Positions 50,660 to 60,327 are shown, counted from the stretch's first letter. The stretch is 64,000 nucleotides of DNA from Burkholderiales bacterium (GCA_017307865.1 JAFKGE010000016.1:1-64000); one strand, 5' to 3'. Notes: generated by a model not told the origin, from the letters alone. A program made the numbers and translations.

Positions 50660-51097
50660 CTACTGCTTGTTCTGCACGTCGGCGTTCTCGCCCTCGCCGC
50701 CGGGCGCGTTGTCGGCGCCCAGCGACAGGATCTGGATGCCGCCGTTGGGGCCGGGGTTGGCGTAGCGGTAGGCGTTGCCCCAGGGGTCGACCGGCAGGCC
50801 GCCCTTGAGGTAGGGGCCGTTCCAGCCATTGGCCGAGGCCGGCTTGGTGACCAGCGCCTGCAGGCCCTCGGCGTTGGTGGGGTAGCGGCCGACGTCGAGC
50901 TTGAAGATTTCGAGCGCCTTGTCCAGGTCGGCGATCTGGATGGCGGCGGTCTTGCTCTTGGCGCCGCCCAGCCGGTCCATCACCGCCGGGCCGACCAGGC
51001 CGGCCAGCAGGGCGATGATGGCGATCACCACCAGCATCTCGATCAGGGTGAAGCCGCGCGCGGCGCGGGCCAGTTGACGGCGAATGAGGGATTTCAT
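50660..51097 (-). CDS. gspG: Type II secretion major pseudopilin GspG
   Basis: 145 aa, the usual size. The leader MKSLIRRQLARAARG (15 residues) precedes FTLIEMLVVIAIIALLAGLV with Glu at +5. The body holds KTAAIQIADLDKALEIFKLDVGRYPT, the conserved YPT region, then LVTKPASANGWNGPYLKGG and DPWGNAYRYANPG with the calcium-site loop. It is the main subunit of the pseudopilus piston that pushes folded substrates through GspD. It lies between gspF (26-bp gap) and gspH. Confidence 0.95.
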   Translation of the reverse strand: MKSLIRRQLARAARGFTLIEMLVVIAIIALLAGLVGPAVMDRLGGAKSKTAAIQIADLDKALEIFKLDVGRYPTNAEGLQALVTKPASANGWNGPYLKGGLPVDPWGNAYRYANPGPNGGIQILSLGADNAPGGEGENADVQNKQ

Positions 51098-51122
51098 GCG
51101 GTGTTGCCTTTCAAGGGGAGCG

Positions 51123-52346
51123 CTATCCAGCCAAATCGTTGATCGACAGGATGCCCAGCAGGATGGAGACGATGATGGCGGCGATGAGCGCGCCCAGCAC
51201 CAGGATGAGAATGGGTTCGAGCAGGGTGAGGGCGCGCTTGATGCCGGTCTCGACCTCGCGGTCCAGCACGTCGGCCAGCTCGTTCATCATGGGGCCGATG
51301 CGCCCGGTTTCCTCGCCCACTCGGATCAGGTTGATGGCCAAAGGTTCAAACACCTGGGTGCTTTCCATGGCGCGGGTGATGCGCACGCCCTCCTTGACCT
51401 GCGGCGCCATCTTGGCCAGCGGCGCGCGCAGGTTGGCGTTGCCCACCGTCTCGGTGGCGATGTGCAGGCCGGTCAGCAGCGGCACGCCGTTGCCCAGCAG
51501 GGTGCCCAGCGAGCGCGCGAACAGGGTCAGCTCGTACTTGTAAATCAGCGGGCCGATGACGGGCAGCTTGAGCAGGCTCGCCTGCCACCAGGCGCGGCCG
51601 GCGGACGAGCTCAGGGTGCGCCACAGCAGCCAGCCCAGCACCAGCACCACGATGCCGATCTCCAGCCCGTGCTGGCGAAAGCCCTGGCCCAGCGCCATGA
51701 CCACGCGCGTGGGCAGCGGCAGCGCGTCGCCCATGCCCTTGAACAGCTTTTCGAACTGCGGCACCACGAAGCCCAGCATGCCGACCAGCGACAGCACGGC
51801 CACGCCCAGCAGGATGGCCGGGTACAGGGTGGCCGAGACCACGCTTTCGCGCAGCGCGCGCAGGCGCTCCATGTGCGCCACCAGGCGCTCCAGCACCTCG
51901 GACATCTTGCCGCTGGCCTCGCCCGAGCGCACCATGTTCAGATAAAAATCGCCGAACAGCTTGTCGTGCTTGGCCAGCGCGCGCGAGAAGGTGGCGCCAC
52001 CCTTGACGTCCTCCAGCACGCCCTGCAACAACTGTTGCACGCGCGGCTTGGCGCTCATCTCGATCAGCACGCGCAGCGCGTTGTCCAGCGCCAGGCCGGC
52101 GCGCAGCATGATCGACAGCTCGCTGGTGAAGGCCAGCACGTCGGCGCGGTTGACGGGGCCCTTGTCGATGCGCCGCGTGCGCCCGCCCACGGTGATCGCG
52201 CCGGCAGCCGCGGCGCTCTCGACCTTGAGCGGCGTCAGGCCGCGCTCGCGCAGCTGGCGCAGCACGGCATCGGCGGCGGCGGCCTGGCTGCGGCCTTCGA
52301 CCAGCTGCCCGTCGGCCTGGGCGGCGCGCCATGCGAACTCAGGCAT
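51123..52346 (-). CDS. gspF: Type II secretion platform protein GspF
   Basis: 407 aa, the standard length. N-terminal cytoplasmic domain MPEFAWRAAQADGQLVEGRS and VLRQLRERGLTPLKVE, then two T2SSF domains, each ending in membrane helices (ATLYPAILLGVAVLSLVGMLG; LLEPILILVLGALIAAIIVS). The conserved FTSELSIMLRAGLALDNALRVL and SEVLERLVAHMERLRALRES are visible, and again LGNGVPLLTGLHIATETVGN in the second half. It is the inner-membrane core on which GspE and GspL act. Its ATG overlaps the gspE stop by one base. Confidence 0.95.
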   Translation of the reverse strand: MPEFAWRAAQADGQLVEGRSQAAAADAVLRQLRERGLTPLKVESAAAAGAITVGGRTRRIDKGPVNRADVLAFTSELSIMLRAGLALDNALRVLIEMSAKPRVQQLLQGVLEDVKGGATFSRALAKHDKLFGDFYLNMVRSGEASGKMSEVLERLVAHMERLRALRESVVSATLYPAILLGVAVLSLVGMLGFVVPQFEKLFKGMGDALPLPTRVVMALGQGFRQHGLEIGIVVLVLGWLLWRTLSSSAGRAWWQASLLKLPVIGPLIYKYELTLFARSLGTLLGNGVPLLTGLHIATETVGNANLRAPLAKMAPQVKEGVRITRAMESTQVFEPLAINLIRVGEETGRIGPMMNELADVLDREVETGIKRALTLLEPILILVLGALIAAIIVSILLGILSINDLAG

Positions 52347-54100
52347 CAGCCCTCACCCTGGTCCTGCGTGACGCGCAGCAACTCGTCCAGGCTGGTGACA
52401 CCGGCCGCCACCTTGCGCAGGCCGTCCTCGTACAGGCTGTGCATGCCGGCGTGCATGGCCAGGGTGTGCAGGCTGCTCGCGTCCTGCCCCTGCAGGATGG
52501 CGCTGCGCAGGGCTTCGTCGACCACCAGCAGCTCGTGGATGCCGGTGCGGCCCTGGTAGCCGGTGCCGCGGCAGTGCTCGCAGCCCTTGGCCTCGTACAT
52601 GGGCTGGCCGGCGGGCAGGAAGCGCCCCAGGCCCGAGTCTTTCAGCAGCTCGGGCGCGGGCTGCACCGGCGCCTTGCAGTGCGGACACAGGCGGCGCACC
52701 AGGCGCTGGGCCAGCACGCCGTTGACGGTGGAGGTGATGAGGTAGCGCTCGACGCCCATGTCCTGCATGCGGATGACGGCGCTGGCGGCCGTGTTGGTGT
52801 GCAGGGTGGACAGCACCAGGTGGCCGGTGAGCGAGGACTGCACGGCGATCTGCGCCGTCTCGCCGTCGCGCATCTCGCCGATCATGATGATGTCCGGGTC
52901 CTGGCGCAGGATGGAGCGCAGGGCGTTGGCAAAGGTCAGGTTGATCTGGGTGTGAACCTGGATCTGGTTGATGCCGGCCATCTGGTATTCGACCGGGTCT
53001 TCGACCGTGATGATCTTCTGCGAGGCGGCGTCGAGCTCGGCCAGCGCGGCGTACAAGGTGGTGGTCTTGCCCGAGCCGGTGGGCCCCGTCACCAGCAGGA
53101 TGCCGTGCGGGCGGTGCACCAGCTGGTGAAAGCGCTCCAGCGTGTCGGGCGCGAAGCCCATGTCGCCCAGGCCGAAGCGCACGCTGGCGCGGTCGAGCAC
53201 GCGCATCACCACGCTTTCGCCATACACGGTGGGCACGGTGGAGACACGCAAATCCAGCTCGCGCCCCTTGACGCGGGTCTTGATGCGTCCGTCCTGCGGC
53301 AGGCGGCGCTCGGCGATGTCCAGGTGCGCCAGCAGCTTGACGCGCGAGCTGACGGCCGCGCCCTGCCCCGCCGGCACCACCTCGCCGGGGTGCAGCACGC
53401 CGTCGACGCGGTAGCGCACGTGCAGGCCGTCGTCGAAGGGCTCCAGGTGGATGTCGGACGCCCGCAGCTCGATCACGCGCCCGATCAGGCTGTTGACCAG
53501 GCGGATGACCGGCGCCTCGCTGGCCAGGTCGCGCAGGTGCTCGACGAAGTCGCCCGCGCCCTCCTCGTCCAGCGCGCCGTCGTCGCCGGTCTCGGCCGCG
53601 GCCTCTTCCTGCTGGCGCTGCAGCGCCTTGTCGATGTCCGAGGGCAGGCCCACCGCCGGGCGCACCACCAGGCCGGTGGTCAGGTGCAGCGCCTTGAGCA
53701 CGAAGGCGTCCTGCGGCGCACGCATCACCACGTCGAGCCGGCCGTCTTCGGCGCGCAACGGCAGCACGTGGTGCGTCTTCAAGAACTCGGGCAGCAGGCC
53801 GGGCAGCTCGGGCGGCGCCTCGGCAAACGCCTCGGCGGCCACGAAAGGCAGGCCCAGGTGCTCGGCCAGCGCGTGCGCAGCGTCGGGCTCGGACACCAGG
53901 CCCAGGCTGACCAGCACGCCGTCCAGCGCGCCACCCATCTCCTGCTGCGCCGCCAGCGCCCGCTCCAGGTCGCGCGGCGTGAGCTTGCCGGCGCGCACCA
54001 GCAGCTGGCCGTAGGCGGGCCAGTCGATGGCGGGTACCGAGGCCACGCCCCCGGCGCCGGGAGGCACAACGATGTCGGTATGGAACGCGGGAAGGGTCAT
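52346..54100 (-). CDS. gspE: Type II secretion ATPase GspE
   Basis: 584-aa cytoplasmic motor. N-terminal N1E-like domain (YGQLLVRAGKLTPRDLERALAAQ), then the ATPase core with Walker A GPTGSGKTT near residue 338, the Asp box DGRIKTRVKGRELDLRVSTVPT, Walker B ILRQDPDIIMIGEMRDGETA and the His box LTGHLVLSTLHTN. The zinc site is two CxxC pairs, CPHC near 467 and CEHC near 508. It powers pseudopilus assembly. The start at MTLPAFH was preferred to an upstream frame. First gene of the gsp cluster; no clear promoter seen in the 54-bp gap before it. Confidence 0.94.
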   Translation of the reverse strand: MTLPAFHTDIVVPPGAGGVASVPAIDWPAYGQLLVRAGKLTPRDLERALAAQQEMGGALDGVLVSLGLVSEPDAAHALAEHLGLPFVAAEAFAEAPPELPGLLPEFLKTHHVLPLRAEDGRLDVVMRAPQDAFVLKALHLTTGLVVRPAVGLPSDIDKALQRQQEEAAAETGDDGALDEEGAGDFVEHLRDLASEAPVIRLVNSLIGRVIELRASDIHLEPFDDGLHVRYRVDGVLHPGEVVPAGQGAAVSSRVKLLAHLDIAERRLPQDGRIKTRVKGRELDLRVSTVPTVYGESVVMRVLDRASVRFGLGDMGFAPDTLERFHQLVHRPHGILLVTGPTGSGKTTTLYAALAELDAASQKIITVEDPVEYQMAGINQIQVHTQINLTFANALRSILRQDPDIIMIGEMRDGETAQIAVQSSLTGHLVLSTLHTNTAASAVIRMQDMGVERYLITSTVNGVLAQRLVRRLCPHCKAPVQPAPELLKDSGLGRFLPAGQPMYEAKGCEHCRGTGYQGRTGIHELLVVDEALRSAILQGQDASSLHTLAMHAGMHSLYEDGLRKVAAGVTSLDELLRVTQDQGEG

Positions 54101-54154
54101 GCAATCAAGGCAAGGGCATCGGGCGCCCAAGCTGAACGGGCGCGCGCGGGGATT

Positions 54155-55369
54155 TTACGGTGCGCCCGAGGACGCGGAGGAGGACGCCGAGGGGGCATCG
54201 AACGGGCCGGCTTGCACCCGGCGCGAGAAGCGATCGCGCAAACCGGTCAACGGCTTCTCGAAATAGGCAAAGATCAGCGCCGACAGGGCCCAGACCAGCG
54301 CCAGCCACAGGGCAAAGATCCATCCGGTGCCTCCACCCGGGTCCCACGCGAAATACCGGATGCCGGCCAGGATGAGCAGCATGAGCGGCAGATGGCACAG
54401 GTACATGGAGTACGAGTGGTCCGCGGCGCGCGCCACCAGACGCCGCACCGCCGGCGAGGGCGCGCTGCGCGTCGTGAGCCACGGCAGGAGCAAGGCCGTG
54501 CCCAGCGCCGGCGCCGTCATGAGCGCGAGGTCATTGAGGCGCCCCCCCGCAAAACCATGCCAGTCGCGCAGCATGAAATAAAACATGGCGGCCATGCCGG
54601 CCGCGGTCAAGAACAGCCCCAACAGCGCCTTCAACCCCCGCCGACGTGCCCACCATGTGGGATGCCAGCGATTCGCGATGGCCGCCGCCACACCCCAGCC
54701 GATCGAGTCCAGGTGCATGACGGTCACGCGGCGAAAACTCTCGTCCCATTCGAAGAAATGCGTGGCGGGCGTGGCCACGATGCGCAGGGCCATGGGCACG
54801 ACGATCAGCACGCCCGCCACACAGCCGAACAGGCGGCGCCGCTCCAGGCGAAGCAGCCAGCCCAGCAGTCCGACCAGCAGGGCAATGAGAAAGTAGAACC
54901 ATTCCTCGACGGCCAGGGACCAGGATTCCGAAAAAAACAAGGGCTTTTGCTGCGGCCAGGCCAGGCTCTGCGAAAACACCAGGAACGGCCAGGCAAAGCG
55001 GCCTTCTTCGATCTGCCACCACGCCAGCAGCGCGTTGACGGCCAGAAACAGGTAGTAGTTGGGCAGGGTGCGAAACCAGCGCCGCAGCCAGAAATCGCGT
55101 GTGCTGGGCCACCAGCGCCGGCCGGTTTCAAGATTTCGGATCAGGATCGAGCCGATCAGGAACCCGCTCAGCACGAAAAACCACTCGAGCCCCAGGATGG
55201 CGCCGCACGCGCTGAGCGCGGCCCGCCAGCCGCGCCATTCGGACAATCCGGTGGACACGTAAAGGCCGAGATAGCCGTGAAACGCCAGCACGGCAGCAAT
55301 GGCGGCGCTGCGCAGCACATCCAGACCGAAATTGCGCGTCGGCGCGCCGCTTGACGACGCCACGCTCAT
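54155..55369 (-). CDS. Acyltransferase family 3 (OafA/YrhL type) membrane protein
   Basis: 404 aa with about ten membrane helices. Hallmarks are NFGLDVLRSAAIAAVLAFHG (the conserved R/H region; His in FHG), LGLEWFFVLSGFLIGSIL, FWLRRWFRTLPNYY and SWSLAVEEWFYFL. C-terminal ADHSYSMYLCHLPL and FAYFEKPLTGLRDR complete the family pattern. Such enzymes put acetyl or similar groups on O-antigen or other surface sugars. The start at MSVASSSG overlaps the GT2 stop by 4 bp (ATGA), so it is translationally coupled with that gene and the rfb genes upstream. Confidence 0.9.
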   Translation of the reverse strand: MSVASSSGAPTRNFGLDVLRSAAIAAVLAFHGYLGLYVSTGLSEWRGWRAALSACGAILGLEWFFVLSGFLIGSILIRNLETGRRWWPSTRDFWLRRWFRTLPNYYLFLAVNALLAWWQIEEGRFAWPFLVFSQSLAWPQQKPLFFSESWSLAVEEWFYFLIALLVGLLGWLLRLERRRLFGCVAGVLIVVPMALRIVATPATHFFEWDESFRRVTVMHLDSIGWGVAAAIANRWHPTWWARRRGLKALLGLFLTAAGMAAMFYFMLRDWHGFAGGRLNDLALMTAPALGTALLLPWLTTRSAPSPAVRRLVARAADHSYSMYLCHLPLMLLILAGIRYFAWDPGGGTGWIFALWLALVWALSALIFAYFEKPLTGLRDRFSRRVQAGPFDAPSASSSASSGAP

Positions 55370-56151
55370 GCCCGACCCGCCCGGTTGGCGTTCGCCGGCC
55401 TGGCGCGCCACGCCCGCCAGGCCGGCGAACGCCACAGGCGCAGCAGGCTGCCGGCGTGCCACACGAGCGGCTGCAGACGCCGCCGGCTGGCGCGCTGCGC
55501 CGCGTGCTCGACGACGGCGGCGTCGGCACGCGCCAGCCGCCAGCCCGCCAGTTGCAGGCGCAAGCACAGGTCGACGTCCTCGCAATACATGTGGAAGCCT
55601 TCGTCGAATCCGCGCACCTCGGTCCATGCCGCGCGGCGCAGCAGCAGGAACGCGGCGTTGACCCAGTCGGGCGACTGCCCGGGCGCCAGCTCGCGGGCAC
55701 GGCGCAGCAGGTGACGGCGCAACAGGCGCGCCGGCGTGGGGGCAAAGCGCTCATGGTCTTGCAGGCGGCCGGCCGCGTCGAGCTGGACCGGGTAGGCCGC
55801 GCCGATGCGGGCGTCGGCCTGCAGCGCCGCAACCAAGGCCTCGAACGGGTTGGCGCGCAGCCGCAGGTCGGGATTGAGCACCGCCAGCAGCGCGGACCCG
55901 CCCAGCCGGGCGTCGCGCTCGAAGGCCCGGTTGTGGTTGGCGCCAAAACCGGCGGGGCGGGCGTTGAGCAGCCATTCGACCTCGAACGGCCAGTGCCGGC
56001 CCTGCAAGGGTGCGACCCGCTGGGGCTCGGGCACGTTGAGCGTGACGATGACGCGCCGCGGACGCGGCTCGGCCAGGCCCGCCAAGTCATCCAGCAGCTG
56101 CGCCAGCTGCGCGCCATGGCCGTGACTGACGATGGAGGCGGTGATGTCCAT
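55366..56151 (-). CDS. GT2-family glycosyltransferase
   Basis: 261 aa. It starts MDITASIVSHGHGAQLAQLL, then GFGANHNRAFERDA and LLAVLNPDLRLRANP (NPD at the DxD position), followed by FHMYCEDVDLCLRLQLAGWRL with the ED catalytic pair. This is the pattern of rhamnosyltransferase-like GT2 enzymes. The C-terminus is basic and Arg/Ala-rich. It lies 17 bp after rfbC and overlaps the acyltransferase gene by 4 bp, so a dTDP-rhamnose donor is likely; acceptor unknown. Confidence 0.87.
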   Translation of the reverse strand: MDITASIVSHGHGAQLAQLLDDLAGLAEPRPRRVIVTLNVPEPQRVAPLQGRHWPFEVEWLLNARPAGFGANHNRAFERDARLGGSALLAVLNPDLRLRANPFEALVAALQADARIGAAYPVQLDAAGRLQDHERFAPTPARLLRRHLLRRARELAPGQSPDWVNAAFLLLRRAAWTEVRGFDEGFHMYCEDVDLCLRLQLAGWRLARADAAVVEHAAQRASRRRLQPLVWHAGSLLRLWRSPAWRAWRARPANANRAGRA

Positions 56152-56168
56152 GCGCGCCGCGCGATCGC

Positions 56169-56726
56169 TCAAGCCGGCAGCTCGGCCTGTGCCAGCGGCG
56201 GCGCGGCCCGATCCTTGGCCGACAGCAGCGGCGCCGTGATGCCGTGCGCGGCCAAAGGCCAGGCAACGCCCACGGCCGGGTCGTTCCAGGCGATGGCGCG
56301 CTCGTGCTCGGGCGCATAGTAGTCGCTGGTCTTGTAGAGAAAATCGGCGCTGTCGCTGAGCACCAGAAAGCCATGTGCCAGGCCGGGCGGAACCCACAGC
56401 TGCCGCTGGTTGTCGGCGCTCAGCTCGACGCCCACCCAGCGGCCAAACGTGGGCGAAGCGCGGCGGATGTCCACCGCGACGTCGAACACCGCGCCCGCCA
56501 CCACACGCACCAGCTTGCCCTGCGGCTGCCGCAGCTGGTAGTGCAGGCCGCGCAGCACGCCCTTGGCGGATCGGCTGTGGTTGTCCTGCACGAAATCGGC
56601 ATCCAGGCCGGTGGCCGCGGCAAACGCGCGGCGGTTGTAGCTTTCCATGAAAAAGCCGCGCGCATCGCCGAATACGCGAGGCTCCAGGATCAAGACGCCC
56701 TCGATCGCGGTCGTCAGCACGTTCAT
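56169..56726 (-). CDS. rfbC: dTDP-4-dehydrorhamnose 3,5-epimerase
   Basis: 185-aa cupin enzyme, third step of dTDP-L-rhamnose synthesis. Conserved blocks are [41 protein letters not shown] (catalytic His in RGLHYQ), [17 protein letters not shown] (Asp of the His-Asp dyad) and [13 protein letters not shown] (catalytic Tyr). The length is normal. The start overlaps the rfbA stop by 4 bp. Order B-D-A-C with tight overlaps means all four are made from one message. Confidence 0.96.
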   Translation of the reverse strand: MNVLTTAIEGVLILEPRVFGDARGFFMESYNRRAFAAATGLDADFVQDNHSRSAKGVLRGLHYQLRQPQGKLVRVVAGAVFDVAVDIRRASPTFGRWVGVELSADNQRQLWVPPGLAHGFLVLSDSADFLYKTSDYYAPEHERAIAWNDPAVGVAWPLAAHGITAPLLSAKDRAAPPLAQAELPA

Positions 56727-57622
56727 GCGCGGCGCTCCGGCGCCGGCCCGCGCAGCAGGCCCAGCAGATACTGCCCATAGCCGCTCTTGGCCAGCGGCTG
56801 GGCCAGGCGCTCCAGCTGCGCGGCGTCGATGAAGCCGCGGCGCCAGGCGATCTCCTCGGGGCAGGCCACCTTCAGGCCCTGGCGGCGCTCCAGCGTGGCG
56901 ATGAACTGGCCGGCGTCCAGCAGGCTGTCGTGCGTGCCGGTGTCCAGCCAGGCGTAGCCGCGCTGCATGATCTGCACGCTGAGCTGGCCCTGCTTGAGAT
57001 AGGTGTCGTTGACGGTGGTGATCTCCAGCTCGCCGCGCGCGCTGGGGCGAATGGACTTGGCGATGTCGAGCACCTGTGCGTCGTAGAAGTACAGGCCGGT
57101 GACGGCGTAGCTGCTGCGCGGCTGCGCGGGCTTTTCCTCGATGCTGATGGCGCGGCCGGCGGCGTCGAATTCGACCACGCCGTAGCGCTCGGGGTCGTGC
57201 ACGTGATAGGCGAACACCGTGGCGCCCTCGCTGCGCGCGTCGGCGTTGGACAGCAGGGTCTCGAAGTCGTGGCCGTAGAACAGGTTGTCGCCCAGCACCA
57301 GCGCGCTGGGCGCGCCGCCGACGAATTTTTCGCCAATGATGAAGGCCTGCGCCAGGCCGTCGGGGCTGGGCTGCACGGCGTATTGCAGGTGGACGCCCCA
57401 GGCGCTGCCGTCGCCCAGCAATTGCTGAAAGCGCGGCGTGTCCTGCGGCGTGCTGATGACCAGGATGTCGCGCATGCCGGCCAGCATCAGCGTGGCCAGC
57501 GGGTAATAGATCATGGGCTTGTCGTACACCGGCAGCAATTGCTTGCTGATGGCCAGCGTGGCCGGGTGCAGGCGGGTGCCGGAGCCGCCGGCCAGGATGA
57601 TGCCTTTGCGTGATGGGGTCAT
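56723..57622 (-). CDS. rfbA: Glucose-1-phosphate thymidylyltransferase
   Basis: 299-aa enzyme that makes dTDP-glucose from glucose-1-phosphate and dTTP. The nucleotide-binding motif [14 protein letters not shown] is near residue 7, then [33 protein letters not shown] (metal Asp), [20 protein letters not shown] and ALTEINDTYL-equivalent [11 protein letters not shown]. The start at MTPSRKG overlaps the rfbD stop by 4 bp. The enzyme is normally inhibited by dTDP-rhamnose; the residues needed are not separately checked. Confidence 0.96.
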   Translation of the reverse strand: MTPSRKGIILAGGSGTRLHPATLAISKQLLPVYDKPMIYYPLATLMLAGMRDILVISTPQDTPRFQQLLGDGSAWGVHLQYAVQPSPDGLAQAFIIGEKFVGGAPSALVLGDNLFYGHDFETLLSNADARSEGATVFAYHVHDPERYGVVEFDAAGRAISIEEKPAQPRSSYAVTGLYFYDAQVLDIAKSIRPSARGELEITTVNDTYLKQGQLSVQIMQRGYAWLDTGTHDSLLDAGQFIATLERRQGLKVACPEEIAWRRGFIDAAQLERLAQPLAKSGYGQYLLGLLRGPAPERRA

Positions 57623-58521
57623 GGGGCTTGAAGGATTTCCTGCAGCATGCGGCGCACGCCATCTTGCCAAGGTGGCAGGGCGAGGTCGAAGGCGGCCTGC
57701 AGCTTGCGCGTGTCCAGGCGCGAATTGTGCGGCCGCTGCGCGGCGGTGGGGTAGTCGGCGGTGGTGATCGGAGCGATGTCCCTTACTATTAATTTAATAG
57801 CTGGTTGCGCTTGTTGTGCCTGCGCAAACACGTATTTTGCATAGGAAAACCAGTTCGTCTCGCCGGCCGCCGCCAGGTGGTAGATGCCGACCTTGTCGGG
57901 CTGGCGCAGCAGCTGGGCGAGGGCGTGGGCACTGACGTCGGCGATCAGCTCGGCGCCGGTGGGCGCGCCCCACTGGTCGTCGATCACGCTCAGGCGCTCG
58001 CGCTCGGCGCCCAGGCGCAGCATGGTGCGGGCGAAGTTGCCACCGCGCGCGGCATGGACCCAGCTGGTGCGCAGGATGAGGTGCGCGCAGCCCGACTGCA
58101 CGATGGCCTGCTCGCCCGCCAGCTTGGTGCGGCCGTAGACGCTCAGGGGGCCGGTGGCGTCGTCCTCGCGCCAGGGGCGTTCGCCGCTGCCGTCGAACAC
58201 GTAGTCGGTGCTGTAGTGCGCCAGCAGCGCGCCACAGGCGGCCGCTTCGCGCGCCAGCACGGCCGGCGCTGCGGCGTTGATGCGTTCGGCGAGCGCGGGC
58301 TCGGATTCGGCGCGGTCGACGGCGGTGTAGGCGCCGGCGTTGACGATGACCTGGGGCTTGAGCGCGCGCACGGTGGCGGCCAGGCCTTCGGCATCGGCCA
58401 GGTCGCCGCACAGGCCCGCTTCGCCATGACGATCCAGCGCGATCACCTGACCCAGCGGCGCCAGGCTGCGGCGCAGCTCCCAGCCGAGCTGGCCCTTGGG
58501 GCCCAGCAGCAGAATCTTCAT
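57619..58521 (-). CDS. rfbD: dTDP-4-dehydrorhamnose reductase
   Basis: 300-aa SDR-type enzyme giving dTDP-L-rhamnose. [16 protein letters not shown] is the NADP-binding start, followed by [24 protein letters not shown] and [10 protein letters not shown] (Tyr-x3-Lys). Near the C-terminus are [19 protein letters not shown] and [16 protein letters not shown]. Codons for [20 protein letters not shown] come from a family A repeat, yet the segment matches the RmlD family in length and partly in residues (compare YAALVFEEARKAG in E. coli). Catalytic residues are untouched. It overlaps rfbA and rfbB by 4 bp each. Confidence 0.95.
   Translation of the reverse strand: MKILLLGPKGQLGWELRRSLAPLGQVIALDRHGEAGLCGDLADAEGLAATVRALKPQVIVNAGAYTAVDRAESEPALAERINAAAPAVLAREAAACGALLAHYSTDYVFDGSGERPWREDDATGPLSVYGRTKLAGEQAIVQSGCAHLILRTSWVHAARGGNFARTMLRLGAERERLSVIDDQWGAPTGAELIADVSAHALAQLLRQPDKVGIYHLAAAGETNWFSYAKYVFAQAQQAQPAIKLIVRDIAPITTADYPTAAQRPHNSRLDTRKLQAAFDLALPPWQDGVRRMLQEILQAP
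57785..57846 (+). repeat. Family A repeat, copy 6, inside rfbD
   Basis: TTTAATAGCTGGTTGCGCTT then TGCCTGCGCAAACACG and an A/T-rich edge (TATTTTGCATAG): same order as the intergenic copies but more diverged. It is in frame and encodes about 20 residues of the reductase. The A/T-rich edges stand out from the surrounding GC-rich coding sequence. Confidence 0.65.
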
Positions 58522-59588
58522 GCCGCGGCGGCCGCGCCGTACTGCGTGGCCACCCAGTCGCGGTAGGCGCCGGACTGCACCTGGGCCACCCAGTCGGGGT
58601 GGTCCAGATACCACTGCACGGTCTTGCGGATGCCGGTGTCGAAGGTCTCCGCCGGGCGCCAGCCCAGTTCGCGCTCGATCTTGCGCGCGTCGATGGCGTA
58701 GCGCCGGTCGTGGCCGGGGCGGTCGGGCACGGTGGTGATCTGCGTGGCGTAGGGCTGGCCGTCGGCGCGCGGGCGCAGCTCGTCGAGCAGGCGGCAGACG
58801 GTGTGCACGATCTCGAGATTGGGCTTTTCGTTCCAGCCGCCGACGTTGTAGGTCTCGCCCGGCCGGCCCGCCTGCAGCACGCGGCGGATGGCGCTGCAGT
58901 GGTCGCCCACGTACAGCCAGTCGCGCACCTGCTGGCCGTCGCCGTAGACCGGCAGCGGCTTGCCGGCCAGGGCGTTGACGATCATCAGCGGGATCAGTTT
59001 TTCGGGAAAGTGATAGGGCCCGTAATTGTTGGAACAGTTGGTCGTCAGCACCGGCAGGCCGTGCGTGTGGTGCCAGGCGCGCACCAGGTGGTCGCTGGCG
59101 GCCTTGCTGGCGCTGTAAGGACTATTGGGTTCGTAGCCGTGCTGCTCGGTGAAGGCGGGCGCATCGGGCGCCAGGCTGCCGTAGACCTCGTCGGTGGACA
59201 CGTGCAGGAAGCGGAAGTCCGCCTGCCGCTCGGCCGGCAGGGTGCCCCAGTGGGCGCGCACCGCCTCCAGCAGCTGGAAGGTGCCGACGATGTTGGTGGC
59301 GATGAACTCGCCCGCGCCGTGGATGGAGCGGTCGACATGGCTTTCGGCCGCGAAGTTGAGCACCGCGCGCGGCTGGTGCTCGGCCAGCAGGCGCGCCACC
59401 AGCGCGCGGTCGCCGATGTCGCCCTGCACGAAGACATGGCGCGCATCGCCCTGCAGGGCCGCCAGGTTGGCGCGGTTGCCGGCATAGGTCAGCTTGTCGA
59501 GGTTGACGATGGGCTCATGGCCCTGCGCCAGCCAGTCGAGCACGAAGTTGCTGCCGATGAAGCCGGCGCCGCCGGTCACGAGAATCAT
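58518..59588 (-). CDS. rfbB: dTDP-glucose 4,6-dehydratase
   Basis: 356-aa extended [19 protein letters not shown] is the NAD motif, [15 protein letters not shown] follows, then [27 protein letters not shown] (active Asp-Glu pair after ST), [15 protein letters not shown] (Tyr-x3-Lys) and [20 protein letters not shown]. It removes water from dTDP-glucose as the second step of rhamnose synthesis. It is the first gene of the rfbBDAC-GT2-acyltransferase unit. The 169-bp gap to the divergent phasin gene holds a 7-bp stem hairpin (59610-59634) and no clear promoter. Confidence 0.96.
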   Translation of the reverse strand: MILVTGGAGFIGSNFVLDWLAQGHEPIVNLDKLTYAGNRANLAALQGDARHVFVQGDIGDRALVARLLAEHQPRAVLNFAAESHVDRSIHGAGEFIATNIVGTFQLLEAVRAHWGTLPAERQADFRFLHVSTDEVYGSLAPDAPAFTEQHGYEPNSPYSASKAASDHLVRAWHHTHGLPVLTTNCSNNYGPYHFPEKLIPLMIVNALAGKPLPVYGDGQQVRDWLYVGDHCSAIRRVLQAGRPGETYNVGGWNEKPNLEIVHTVCRLLDELRPRADGQPYATQITTVPDRPGHDRRYAIDARKIERELGWRPAETFDTGIRKTVQWYLDHPDWVAQVQSGAYRDWVATQYGAAAAA

Positions 59589-59757
59589 GTGCTTGCACCT
59601 TTCGCCCCAGGCGTCGCGCCGGCCGGCCGACGCCTCATGGGGCGCATTGCGTGAAACCCGGCATTATTTCATGCCCCTCAAGCGGCATCGAAGCCGCTAC
59701 AGTGTGGCCTGCGCCCGCCTTGCCGCGGGCCGCCCACGCCCCTACCGGACCCCTGCC

Positions 59758-60255
59758 ATGGCCACCCCAACCCGCAAATCCGCCCGTCCCCGCCCCGCCC
59801 CGGCCGAGCCCGCCGACGCGGCGCCCGACACCCTGCACACCGCGCCCGACAACATCTGGCTGGCCGGACTGGGCGCGCTGGCCAGCGCGCAGGCCAATGC
59901 GCAGGCCGAGGGCACCAAGGCCTTCGAGGCGCTGGTGCAGCAGGGCCTGCAGATGCAGGCGCGCACGCAGGCGCTGGCCAAGGAGCAATGGAACGAGGCC
60001 GCGCAGCGCATGGGCGCCTTCACCGCCGAGACCGCCGGCGCCGCCGGTTCGTGGGACCGCTTGGGCGGCATCTTCGAAGGCCGCGTGGCGCGCGCGCTGG
60101 CCAGCATGGGCATGCCGGCGGCCAGCGAGATGGCCGAGCTGCGCCAGCGCGTGCAAGCGCTGGAACAGGCGCTGGCCGCGCTGCAGGCGCCACGCGCCAA
60201 GTCCAAGCCGGCCGCCCCCCGCGGCGCGGGCCGCAAGCCGAAGCCGGCGCCCTGA
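59758..60255 (+). CDS. Phasin / polyhydroxyalkanoate granule-associated protein
   Basis: 165 aa of the PHA granule-associated phasin type. A Pro/Ala-rich basic N-terminus is followed by NIWLAGLGALASAQANAQAEGTKAFEALV, a signature amphipathic helix, and a predicted coiled-coil-like stretch QQGLQMQARTQALAKEQWNEA. A second coil (SEMAELRQRVQALEQALAALQ) and a KPKAAP-like basic tail end the protein, which could bind DNA as in PhaF-like proteins. It coats PHA granules. The start at MATPTRK was chosen as the family's usual beginning; longer frames lack support. Confidence 0.85.
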   Translation: MATPTRKSARPRPAPAEPADAAPDTLHTAPDNIWLAGLGALASAQANAQAEGTKAFEALVQQGLQMQARTQALAKEQWNEAAQRMGAFTAETAGAAGSWDRLGGIFEGRVARALASMGMPAASEMAELRQRVQALEQALAALQAPRAKSKPAAPRGAGRKPKPAP

Positions 60256-60327
60256 ACCCGAACCGCCCATGACTGCGCGTGCGGAACCCTCGGCGCCGCC
60301 GCCGGTCTGCCACCTGTTTCGATCACC

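Noticed and set aside
55366-56778. A single 470-codon GT2 protein spanning rfbC
   Set aside because: The upstream part is an out-of-frame reading of rfbC; the GT2 proper begins at MDITASIV with its own domain start.
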